A DNA stretch of 8,487 nucleotides from positions 1 through 8,487 of the forward strand of contig JAJYRX010000055.1 in the NCBI GenBank assembly GCA_021793875.1, written 5' to 3'. The position numbers and the translations under genes were made by a program. This stretch comes from Pseudomonadota bacterium (GTDB taxonomy: Bacteria > Pseudomonadota > Gammaproteobacteria > Burkholderiales > Burkholderiaceae_B). Shown here one piece after another: positions 1-5,965 of the stretch; positions within the stretch are counted from its first letter, which is position 1; each line of letters begins with the position of its first letter. The notes beneath the pieces were generated by a model that was given only the letters and a program-made list of their open reading frames with translations, ran no database searches and was not told where the DNA came from.

Positions 1-52
1 CGCAACCTTGTCAAGGTTGAGGTCGCGAGTTCGAGCCTCGTTTCCCGCTCCA
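1..52 (+). tRNA. Partial tRNA with Gly-type body and GUC (Asp) anticodon
   Basis: This is the 3' part of a tRNA gene cut by the window edge: anticodon arm, variable loop, T arm, 3' acceptor strand and encoded CCA (50-52). It aligns without gaps to the complete tRNA-Gly at 83-158 and differs at one base of 52: T at position 11 instead of C, which is tRNA position 35. The anticodon (10-12) is therefore GUC, which reads Asp GAC/GAU, while discriminator T49 and the acceptor strand TTCCCGC match the Gly copy. GlyRS is known from E. coli to read C35, C36 and U73; AspRS needs G34, U35, C36, C38 and G73. The molecule therefore has mixed identity. It may be poorly charged, a missense-type tRNA, a decaying copy or a sequence error. 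The 5' half is not visible. Confidence 0.85.
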
Positions 53-82
53 AAGCCACGATTTACACGCTAAATTCAAAAT

Positions 83-158
83 GCGGGAATAGCTCAGTTG
101 GTAGAGCGCAACCTTGCCAAGGTTGAGGTCGCGAGTTCGAGCCTCGTTTCCCGCTCCA
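83..158 (+). tRNA. tRNA-Gly (anticodon GCC)
   Basis: This is a complete 76-nt tRNA with encoded CCA. The acceptor stem is GCGGGAA (83-89) with TTCCCGC (148-154). The D arm runs 92-107. The anticodon stem is CAACC (109-113) with GGTTG (121-125), enclosing the loop with anticodon GCC at 116-118. The T arm is 131-147 with loop TTCGAGC. Discriminator T155 and CCA 156-158 follow. Anticodon GCC, U73 and the G1-C72, C2-G71, G3-C70 pairs are standard bacterial glycine identity elements. It decodes GGC and GGU. It lies 30 nt downstream of the near-identical copy at 1-52, so the two probably share a transcript. Its 3' end is 5 nt from the stop codon of the convergent ftrD gene, and no terminator is visible for either. 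Confidence 0.97.
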
Positions 159-163
159 ATTTA

Positions 164-1579
164 TTACCTCACGAATAATAAAACCCAGGCCCAACAAAAA
201 GGCAACATGCCGCAAGCAACTGTGCATGTAGCAAAAAGCTTTAGTCTGAGTTTGCTAGTGCGTAAACCAGCCAGTTGCCAAATTAGGCGAAGACTCCATA
301 AAACAGCCATAGCAAGCAAGGTAAAGCGAACAGCGTTAGCCCATCCAACTGCAATACCTTCGTGCTTAAGTAATTTGATGGTAGTTGCAGAAAGGCCCAA
401 AAACACCCCCATTCCGGCTACTGGTATTAGACCTTGTGCAAGCTTGTGCAATCCAGATAATCTACTACGAATTAACGTGCCATTACCATCTCTTACACCT
501 GGATTTGCAGTATAGGGTAGTACTTTGTCTGTTAGCCACAAACTGATAAATAATGCTCCGCCCGTAATGGCAGCAGTAATGCCAATAAAAGTTAATATAA
601 CCACCCCATCTAACCAGCTGAAACTATCATTTACCTGCGGATAGTTAGTAAGAACAAACCAAGGCGCATTAGAGCTTAAGGGCCAGTACACATTATGGTT
701 AACTAACCATATGGCAATGTATTGCTTAATGGTTATATACCAAGGGCTTACACTCCATAAAAAGGCACCTACAGCCAGCCCCATCATTCCAAACACTAAC
801 AACGAGGTTTGCCATACGCTGCCTTCGGCTATATAAAGTATTTCTGATTCGGGAGATCTAGCTGCAAGGCTAATAGCACCTCTATAGTCACTACAACGAC
901 CGCACATATGACACTCAGAGGAGCCTTTCATGTGGCGTAAAGGTAATAAAGGTGCACAGTTTATTGGCTCTATATGACGTACTGGATCACGCCATGCTTG
1001 TACATCTACCCTGTAGTACCAAGGTGATAGCTTGGCGAGAAGCCCAAACACCCCACTTACAGGACATAAATACTTGCACCATACACGCTTATTTCTACCA
1101 TACAACCAGCCTACAAGCATTGCCGCCACTGTAGACCCACCTAAAATAGTTGCCGCAGCCCATGGGTACTGATAAACGCTGATTAACTGACCATAAACAG
1201 TGGTTAAGCAAAAAGCAATAAACGGCCAACCGCTCCATCTAACCCACTTAGGTATGGCTCTACCCCTGCCATGTCTGCTAGCCCACTCTGTTAAGGCCCC
1301 TTCGGGGCAAAACACTCCACACCATGTACGACCTAATAAGGGAATAGACACTAATACAAATGGCCACCATATACCCCAAAAGGCAAACTGTGCGAATATG
1401 GTTAGATGATTAAAAACCGATGCTGTATTACCAGGTAAGCTTATAAATACAGGCACAGTTAGTAAAAAGAGATAAAAACCTACAATAAACCACTGCACAT
1501 AGCGTATAGCACGCTGATGATCACGCATGAAGTGACCTACGCTGGCAGCCCCTACATTAATACTAAGACGGCACAACAT
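164..1579 (-). CDS. ftrD: FtrD-type membrane polyferredoxin of ferrous iron uptake system
   Basis: This is an inner-membrane iron-sulfur protein of the NapH/CcoG-like 4Fe-4S class, 471 aa from this start. Three cysteine groups are visible: C87-x3-C91-P, C168-x3-C172-P, and C208 with C223-x2-C226-x2-C229 (CHMCGRC). Hydrophobic segments lie near residues 30-50, 62-82, 118-135, 143-160, 260-277, 325-347, 385-400, 418-437 and 450-469. In Bordetella and Brucella FtrABCD, FtrD is proposed to pass electrons released when FtrB oxidises Fe2+ into the membrane. It is the last gene of the operon and overlaps the end of ftrC by 17 nt, suggesting translational coupling. The start is uncertain: Met18 (ATG at 1526-1528) has a TAGGT element a few bases upstream and avoids the overlap, and residues 1-17 look unlike the rest of the protein. 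Confidence 0.88.
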   Translation of the reverse strand: MLCRLSINVGAASVGHFMRDHQRAIRYVQWFIVGFYLFLLTVPVFISLPGNTASVFNHLTIFAQFAFWGIWWPFVLVSIPLLGRTWCGVFCPEGALTEWASRHGRGRAIPKWVRWSGWPFIAFCLTTVYGQLISVYQYPWAAATILGGSTVAAMLVGWLYGRNKRVWCKYLCPVSGVFGLLAKLSPWYYRVDVQAWRDPVRHIEPINCAPLLPLRHMKGSSECHMCGRCSDYRGAISLAARSPESEILYIAEGSVWQTSLLVFGMMGLAVGAFLWSVSPWYITIKQYIAIWLVNHNVYWPLSSNAPWFVLTNYPQVNDSFSWLDGVVILTFIGITAAITGGALFISLWLTDKVLPYTANPGVRDGNGTLIRSRLSGLHKLAQGLIPVAGMGVFLGLSATTIKLLKHEGIAVGWANAVRFTLLAMAVLWSLRLIWQLAGLRTSKLRLKLFATCTVACGMLPFCWAWVLLFVR

Positions 1580-2402
1580 GTCCTGCTGGCCTAATAGTTC
1601 GCTTGCGTAACAGCCAAGCTACACACAACCAATACATTACAAACAAAATAAGTTGTGATAATGCCGGATAAGAACGGTAACCGGCAAAGTCGGCAAGTAC
1701 CTTTCCCACCCCGCCAGTTGTGTCCAGAAGCCAATTGCTATCCCATATTGGATCCACTAGCGCAGGTAAAACCTCTAGTAATATAAGCCTATCGCTAGCT
1801 GACATAAGTAATGAACAAGCTAATAACAACAACAGTATTTCAGTAAATCTGAAAAACCTTTTCCAGTTAAATATTTTTCCGCCAATCTGCAGTATCCAGA
1901 AAGTAACTAGTGCTGCTATGAAGCCAGCGAGCCCAGCAATAACCATAGTGCCCGCAGTACCTGAAATGGCTGATGCCGATATAACACCATAAATAAATAC
2001 AACGGCTTCACTACCTTCGCGTGCCACTGCAATAGCAGCCAAAACTAGCACGCCAAGCCACCGGTCTTCAAGCAAATAGGCAGAGGTATTTGACTCAAGA
2101 TCATGACTGAGACTTCTGCCATGATTATGCATCCATGTAACCATTTGAACTATAAGACAGCACGCAGCAAGTGCCATTAGCACCTGAAACCACTCCTGAC
2201 CCGTATCTGTAAGCCACTTGGATATACCCAACAAAGCTAATGCAAGAGCAGCTGCAAGCAATAATCCCACAAGCACACCGCCCCACAACCAGGGCAACCC
2301 CCGTCGCCCTTTAGGAGTGCTGCGCAACCACATATACAAGATGCCAACTACAAGCATGGCCTCTATGCTTTCACGCCAAACTATAAATACGACTTGCCCC
2401 AT
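1563..2402 (-). CDS. ftrC: FTR1-family iron permease (FtrC)
   Basis: This 279-aa inner-membrane permease belongs to the FTR1/EfeU family, which imports ferric iron produced by a partner oxidase. Both diagnostic REXXE iron-binding motifs are present: R10-E-S-I-E14 in the first transmembrane helix and R128-E-G-S-E132 in a later one. The protein is mostly hydrophobic, with about seven membrane segments (roughly 3-25, 38-60, 72-91, 115-128, 133-172, 190-206 and 248-266), typical of the family in number and length. WMHNHGR (residues 90-96) resembles a conserved family stretch. The gene starts 28 nt after ftrB and its end overlaps ftrD. The ribosome binding site is weak (GAGA only), so translation may depend on operon coupling. 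The stop codon is TAG. The two REXXE motifs and the operon context make the assignment firm. Confidence 0.93.
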   Translation of the reverse strand: MGQVVFIVWRESIEAMLVVGILYMWLRSTPKGRRGLPWLWGGVLVGLLLAAALALALLGISKWLTDTGQEWFQVLMALAACCLIVQMVTWMHNHGRSLSHDLESNTSAYLLEDRWLGVLVLAAIAVAREGSEAVVFIYGVISASAISGTAGTMVIAGLAGFIAALVTFWILQIGGKIFNWKRFFRFTEILLLLLACSLLMSASDRLILLEVLPALVDPIWDSNWLLDTTGGVGKVLADFAGYRSYPALSQLILFVMYWLCVAWLLRKRTIRPAGHVVPS

Positions 2403-2430
2403 GGCTGTCTCTAAAGTTTATGTTTGCTAA

Positions 2431-2778
2431 TTATTTGGAGGGTGCATGTACCACTAAAACGCCCTTAATTTTCGGATGAAAGTCATCAAAAAAAGGGTAC
2501 TCACCCGGTCGCGACAAGGTCATTACTACAAAAGAGGTTACGCCTGGCCCCAAAACCTTTTCAGTGCGTAGCGGCAAACTTTCAAACTCTACGGCCTCTG
2601 AACTTTCATTAACCAATATGAGCTTGAAACGGCCAGCAGGAACATCTAAACGTTTGGGATCTATGGTGCCATCCTGTTTGAAAGTTAAAGTGAACACAGG
2701 CAACTCAGCAAACGCTATTGACCATGGTGCCATAACCAACATAACAAGCGCTACAAATATGCCACGCTTAGCTTTCAT
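2431..2778 (-). CDS. ftrB: FtrB cupredoxin-like periplasmic protein
   Basis: This is a periplasmic protein of 115 aa with an N-terminal signal peptide (MKAKRG, a hydrophobic core, then AFA before ELPVF), leaving a mature domain of about 90 residues. The C-terminal half carries the pattern PGEYPFFDDFHP followed by KGVLVV, typical of the cupredoxin-like domain in FtrB and EfeO proteins. In Bordetella and Brucella, FtrB is proposed to oxidise Fe2+ before transport by the FTR1 permease. The mature protein contains no cysteine, so a classical type-1 copper site is not possible; only the His of FHP and scattered acidic or Met residues remain as candidate ligands. The start at 2778 is chosen because a strong Shine-Dalgarno lies 8 nt upstream and the signal peptide begins there. 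A longer in-frame start at 2844 would lie inside ftrA. Confidence 0.88.
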   Translation of the reverse strand: MKAKRGIFVALVMLVMAPWSIAFAELPVFTLTFKQDGTIDPKRLDVPAGRFKLILVNESSEAVEFESLPLRTEKVLGPGVTSFVVMTLSRPGEYPFFDDFHPKIKGVLVVHAPSK

Positions 2779-2779
2779 G

Positions 2780-3319
2780 TTAGTACCCACCTTTTTTACC
2801 TGTGCCTGCAAATACAAATTCCTGAACCACATCAAACGGCTCAAACCATGGAGCTACCCCTGTCTCTTTATCTACATGCCTACCAAAATGATTGTTTTTA
2901 GCAGTATCAGGAGACCCAACAGTCAGTGTAAGAATATATTTTCCCGGCCCTTCTAGTTTTACGTTTTCACCATAATGAGGACCGTCATTGGCAATCATGG
3001 GCATAAGATCACCTTTAATTACATTACTACTACCATCTTTTTGAAGCTTGTATTGAATGTTTAAATAAGGAGCCCACGCACCTTCAGGCAGCCCATTAAT
3101 ATTGTCAGCAGTTGCATGTATGTCTGCCTCAAGATGAATATCTGAGTCATCTGCTGGACGCATCATTCCTGCAGGCTCCATTTCTATTGGCTGTAAATAT
3201 ACAGCAACAACCTCTAAACCATTTTGTTCTATGGGTTTTCCTATAGGGTATTCAGCTGATAACACTGCTGATACTAGCGAGAAACTTACCACTGCACCGG
3301 TTACTACCTTACTGAACAT
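2780..3319 (-). CDS. ftrA: FtrA, P19/Tp34-family periplasmic iron-binding protein
   Basis: This is a 179-aa periplasmic protein with a signal peptide (residues 1-22, cleavage after LSA). It matches the P19/Tp34 (UPF0423) iron-transport family over its full length: PIEMEP (44-49), SDIHLEADIHA (59-69), WAPYLNIQY (82-90), MPMIANDGPHYG (106-117) and GRHVDKETGV (146-155). In Campylobacter P19 and its relatives, conserved Glu, Met and His residues from these segments form a metal site that binds copper and iron. Candidates here are E46/E48, H62, H68, M106/M108 and H115. FtrA is the periplasmic receiver of the Ftr ferrous-iron system. It is the first gene of ftrABCD, with a good Shine-Dalgarno (GGAG, 6 nt before ATG). 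A Fur box over its promoter indicates repression by iron. Confidence 0.95.
   Translation of the reverse strand: MFSKVVTGAVVSFSLVSAVLSAEYPIGKPIEQNGLEVVAVYLQPIEMEPAGMMRPADDSDIHLEADIHATADNINGLPEGAWAPYLNIQYKLQKDGSSNVIKGDLMPMIANDGPHYGENVKLEGPGKYILTLTVGSPDTAKNNHFGRHVDKETGVAPWFEPFDVVQEFVFAGTGKKGGY
2787..2793 (-). promoter_or_regulatory. Ribosome binding site that sets the ftrB start
   Basis: On the minus strand this reads AAGGTGG, 6 of 7 matches to the ideal Shine-Dalgarno, 8 nt before ATG 2776-2778. It lies within the last codons of ftrA, whose TAA is at 2780-2782, so ftrA and ftrB are probably translationally coupled. It decides for the 115-aa form of FtrB. Confidence 0.8.
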
Positions 3320-3349
3320 CTTGCACTCCGATTATCAAAAACTCATACA

Positions 3350-3368
3350 CAAATGATAATCATTATCA
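3350..3368. promoter_or_regulatory. Fur box controlling ftrABCD
   Basis: The core TGATAAT-C-ATTATCA (3354-3368) is a perfect 7-1-7 inverted repeat, and the surrounding 19 nt match the canonical Fur site GATAATGATAATCATTATC at 16 or so positions. It overlaps the predicted -10 of ftrA, about 35 nt before the start codon. This predicts repression of the operon by Fe2+-Fur when iron is plentiful. Confidence 0.92.
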
Positions 3369-3381
3369 ATACGGCAAACAA
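3353..3381 (-). promoter_or_regulatory. Predicted sigma70 promoter of ftrABCD
   Basis: On the minus strand there is a -35 like TTGTTT (3376-3381), a 17-nt spacer and a -10 like TATCAT (3353-3358), with a transcription start expected near 3346. The -10 lies inside the Fur box, the usual arrangement for Fur repression. It rests on motif match and spacing only; the -35 is weak. Confidence 0.5.
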
Positions 3382-3446
3382 TAAAAAAATTGTCTCAAAT
3401 GTAAATTTTTACAACGTTATTTTTGAGCAACACAGTTAATTTTTTA

Positions 3447-3475
3447 TTGCGCATATAAATGAGAATAATTATCAT
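3447..3475 (+). promoter_or_regulatory. Predicted sigma70 promoter of the porin gene
   Basis: There is a weak -35 TTGCGC (3447-3452), a 17-nt spacer and a -10 TATCAT (3470-3475). The -10 again falls in a Fur box, mirroring the ftrA side. Transcription would start near 3482. An alternative -10, TATAAA at 3454-3459, has no good -35 at the right distance. Confidence 0.45.
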
Positions 3476-3476
3476 T
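3458..3476. promoter_or_regulatory. Fur box controlling the porin gene
   Basis: AATGAGAATAATTATCATT is a near-perfect Fur site: the 7-1-7 arms TGAGAAT and ATTATCA have one mismatch in symmetry. It lies about 75 nt before the porin start codon, over the predicted -10. With the box at 3350-3368 it gives one Fur site for each divergent transcript, roughly 90 nt apart. Confidence 0.88.
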
Positions 3477-3482
3477 CACTCT

Positions 3483-3514
3483 GTGTTTTCCAATTATTAA
3501 GGAACCGAAAACAC
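3483..3514 (+). promoter_or_regulatory. Hairpin in the porin mRNA leader
   Basis: A perfect 8-bp inverted repeat, GTGTTTTC (3483-3490) and GAAAACAC (3507-3514), surrounds a 16-nt loop. It lies between the predicted porin promoter and the ribosome binding site (AAGGA, 3541-3545). If transcription starts near 3482, the stem would form the very 5' end of the mRNA. The repeat is directly visible; its function is inferred. Confidence 0.45.
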
Positions 3515-3550
3515 GTGCAGTAAACTCCTACCTAACCGCAAAGGACTCAT

Positions 3551-4945
3551 ATGAATAGAGACAGGAAACCAATACTAAGCAAAGCGGTGGCAGCACTTTC
3601 ATTAGCTGCTATATGGTCATTGGGATTTCAAACTTCCGTATTCGCTGATACAGCATACTCTGGCTCAATATTGAAACGCGAAACGTTAACTGGTGACTGG
3701 GGCGGGCTGCGTACCGAACTTGCCAGCAAAGGTGTAGATATAACCGTTAACTACATAGGCGAAGGTTTACGAGTAGTTTCTGGAGGCATTAAGCGTAGCA
3801 ACTCTTATCAAGGTCAGATCGAGCTATCTATAGACACTGACTTAGAAAAAGCTTTTGGCTGGAAAGGCGGAAAATTTCACGTTACAGCGTACAATCTTCA
3901 CAACAAAGGCGGCATAATTGCCGAGAAATCAGGGAGTATTAGCGATCCCAGCAATATAAGCGGATTAAGATCAAATCGTCTGTTTACATTGTGGCTGGAA
4001 CAAAATTTTTTAGATGACAGGCTATCCATTCGTGCAGGTCAGCTGGCTGCTGATGAAGAGTTTTTTACTAGCCCAACAGCTGAGGGCCTGATTAACGGTA
4101 CATTTGGATGGGCAAGTTTGCTATCCGAGAACATGACACAAGGCGGACCCGCCTATCCTCTTACCTCTCCTGGCTTAAGATTGAAGCTACAACCAACGGA
4201 AAATCTCACTGCCATGGTGGGATTGTTCAGTGATTATCCCGCTGGTCGCCAGTGTCTTAGTGAACCGCAAGAATGTAATCGTCATGGTTTTAAATTTTCT
4301 AGAAAAGGCAGCCCATTATGGGTAGGAGAGTTGCAATATGGTATTAACCAAGAGGAAGACTCCCATAACCTAGCCGGAGTATATAAAATTGGAGCATGGT
4401 ATTCGCGCAACATGTTTGATGATATGTACTACGGCTTAAATAAGTCGGGCGCAACAGTTTCTATACACAACCCAGCAATGGATAAACCATTTCAGCATAA
4501 AGGCAACTGGGGCGTATACGGTGTCGTGGATCAAACCGTTTGGAACAGCAACTCTAGAAGTATGAGTGTATTTTTACGTGGCGGGTTGTCACCCAAAAAC
4601 CGTAACCTTGTATCTTACTATGCCGATGCAGGCTTAGGCTTTAAAGGTTTAATTTCTGGGCGACCAGATGACACCTTAACTATTGGGGTTGCTTATACAA
4701 AAATAAGCCCTGAAGCCAGAAACGCAGACCGTTACGCATCGCACTTTACAAACACTTCCTACATAGCCCGCAATAGTGAAATAGCATATGAGCTGAACTA
4801 CGCTGCGCAGATAACACCATGGTTAACCCTTCAACCTAACCTACAATATATAGTAAGACCAAATGGCGGCCAGAATCCTACCAATGCAGATAATAAGATA
4901 AAGCGAGCCATTATTGCCGGATTAAGAACAACCATAGTGTTTTAA
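3551..4945 (+). CDS. OprB-family outer-membrane porin, Fur-regulated
   Basis: This 464-aa outer-membrane beta-barrel has a signal peptide (about 1-32, cleavage after VFA). It matches the carbohydrate-selective porin OprB family: LTGDWGGLRTELASKGVDI near 46-64 at the start of the mature protein, PGLRLKLQPTENL (207-219), an EPQ...RHG...GELQYG stretch (238-264), and the C-terminal half-barrel ELNYAAQITPWLTLQPN (414-430) ending in GLRTTIVF with terminal Phe for BAM assembly. C235 and C242 could form a disulfide in a loop. The start is supported by AAGGA 5 nt upstream. OprB proteins are usually sugar channels, but no sugar gene is present: it is transcribed divergently from ftrABCD behind its own Fur box. 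A role in passage of iron or an iron ligand is the best contextual guess and is unproven. Confidence 0.88.
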   Translation: MNRDRKPILSKAVAALSLAAIWSLGFQTSVFADTAYSGSILKRETLTGDWGGLRTELASKGVDITVNYIGEGLRVVSGGIKRSNSYQGQIELSIDTDLEKAFGWKGGKFHVTAYNLHNKGGIIAEKSGSISDPSNISGLRSNRLFTLWLEQNFLDDRLSIRAGQLAADEEFFTSPTAEGLINGTFGWASLLSENMTQGGPAYPLTSPGLRLKLQPTENLTAMVGLFSDYPAGRQCLSEPQECNRHGFKFSRKGSPLWVGELQYGINQEEDSHNLAGVYKIGAWYSRNMFDDMYYGLNKSGATVSIHNPAMDKPFQHKGNWGVYGVVDQTVWNSNSRSMSVFLRGGLSPKNRNLVSYYADAGLGFKGLISGRPDDTLTIGVAYTKISPEARNADRYASHFTNTSYIARNSEIAYELNYAAQITPWLTLQPNLQYIVRPNGGQNPTNADNKIKRAIIAGLRTTIVF

Positions 4946-4950
4946 TACCA

Positions 4951-4995
4951 ACCGGACTTGTAAACCAACACCTACCAATTTAAACCAAGTCCGGT
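4951..4995 (+). terminator. Hairpin between convergent porin and DUF481 genes
   Basis: ACCGGACTTG (4951-4960) and CAAGTCCGGT (4986-4995) form a perfect 10-bp stem with a 25-nt loop. One arm follows the porin stop; the other lies inside the last codons of the minus-strand gene. A T6 run begins at 5004, eight bases past the stem on the plus strand, so it is not a textbook intrinsic terminator. The large loop also weakens the case. It could slow transcripts from both sides. Confidence 0.4.
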
Positions 4996-5871
4996 AGATA
5001 ACCTTTTTTCGTTAAGGTTTTCTCTTGCACCACTTATCTGGTTTACAGAGAAGTTAAAAAACCAGGACATCCAATTAGTAATTTTGTACCTTAAGCCCAC
5101 ATTTGCATCTACACTTATTTCAGAAGCTCGCTCTAATGGTCTCATAAGCTCCCCAGCAGTATATAGCTCTAGACGATCACCATTTATATAGCGGTTGTAG
5201 TCCCAACGCAAACTAGCTGCATAAAAATTTTCTGCTACATCATCACGGTATTTATATCTGGCTCTGCTTAAAAGAACAGCTGTAGAAAATGAGCCTTTAT
5301 CATTATCCCAAAACTGATATCCTGGACCAATACCTATAGCACCCTGGCGCGCTACATCTTCTATGTGATCCCATTTATGCATTGCCCTACCCTGAATGAA
5401 AAGCTTTTCATTAAGGAATCGGTCAGTTGATATACGGCCACCATAATTATTAGTTTTGGTAGATGCATCGTCTCTTTTATAAGCATATTCGGCAGTAAAG
5501 TTGTGACGCCAGTTTTCATATCTTAGTTCATTATCAATACCTGCGCGGTAATCTTCCGTACGCGTTGATGCGCTTTTATGGTTAATTCCCAACCGCACTC
5601 TGCCCTTCCAGACAGGCTCCGATTCGGCCTGTTCAATGGTATTTATGGTCTCGCTAGAGGTATAGGACTCTACGTGGGAGCGATCTAGGTCGATAGTGCC
5701 TGCGTAGCTGGTCTGTAAGGTAATTGTGTTAGTAGTTACATTTGTGATTGTGCCGCTAATAATGTCACCATTTGAAAGCATGACAGTATCTGCATATGCA
5801 CCTGATAATAAAAATAACCCTATACTTACACTAAAGGCGAATTTTGAAAATATTGTGTACGAATCACGCAT
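4972..5871 (-). CDS. DUF481 (YdiY-like) outer-membrane protein
   Basis: This 299-aa protein has a signal peptide (1-27, cleavage after AYA). A short N-terminal module follows, DTVMLSNGDIISGTITN and on to about residue 70, with the beta-rich character often seen before DUF481 domains. Residues 85-299 form alternating strands rich in aromatic and charged residues, such as VWKGRVRLGINHKSAST (86-102) and RLSTGLGLNW at the C-terminus, the pattern of a small outer-membrane beta-barrel. DUF481 proteins resemble E. coli YdiY and have no settled function; some respond to salt or acid. The gene converges on the porin and diverges from the cls-like gene. No Fur box is visible upstream and its Shine-Dalgarno is weak. 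The stop is TAG. Confidence 0.82.
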   Translation of the reverse strand: MRDSYTIFSKFAFSVSIGLFLLSGAYADTVMLSNGDIISGTITNVTTNTITLQTSYAGTIDLDRSHVESYTSSETINTIEQAESEPVWKGRVRLGINHKSASTRTEDYRAGIDNELRYENWRHNFTAEYAYKRDDASTKTNNYGGRISTDRFLNEKLFIQGRAMHKWDHIEDVARQGAIGIGPGYQFWDNDKGSFSTAVLLSRARYKYRDDVAENFYAASLRWDYNRYINGDRLELYTAGELMRPLERASEISVDANVGLRYKITNWMSWFFNFSVNQISGARENLNEKRLSTGLGLNW

Positions 5872-5965
5872 TAAACTAAAAGCAGAGCCAAACTAATATC
5901 AGACTAACCCGTGATTATCCGTGCAATCAAGGCACAAATGTAAAAATGATTATGCAGAAGTTATT

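Noticed and set aside
1..158. Near-identical 52-nt repeat as a CRISPR or mobile-element repeat
   Set aside because: The repeat is fully explained by two tRNA genes with a complete cloverleaf and CCA; there is no spacer series.
160..182. Inverted repeat TTTATTA / TAATAAA at the end of ftrD as a terminator
   Set aside because: The 7-bp stem is AT-only and weak, with no T-run after it on the minus strand, so it is not a credible terminator.
952..1409. Short plus-strand open frames inside ftrD
   Set aside because: They are antisense to conserved cysteine motifs and membrane segments of ftrD, with no recognisable product.
2779..2844. N-terminal extension of ftrB by 22 codons to an upstream ATG
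   Set aside because: It would lie inside ftrA and put a charged stretch before the signal peptide; the strong ribosome site at 2787-2793 points to the start at 2778.
5921..5965. GTG start at 5921 for the cls-like gene
   Set aside because: It adds 15 polar residues before a clear lipoprotein signal and has no good ribosome site. ATG 5966 or 5975 fits better.
5872..5965. Promoters or a Fur box between the DUF481 and cls-like genes
   Set aside because: Only poor -35/-10 pairs with wrong spacing were found, and no Fur-like palindrome, so none is reported.
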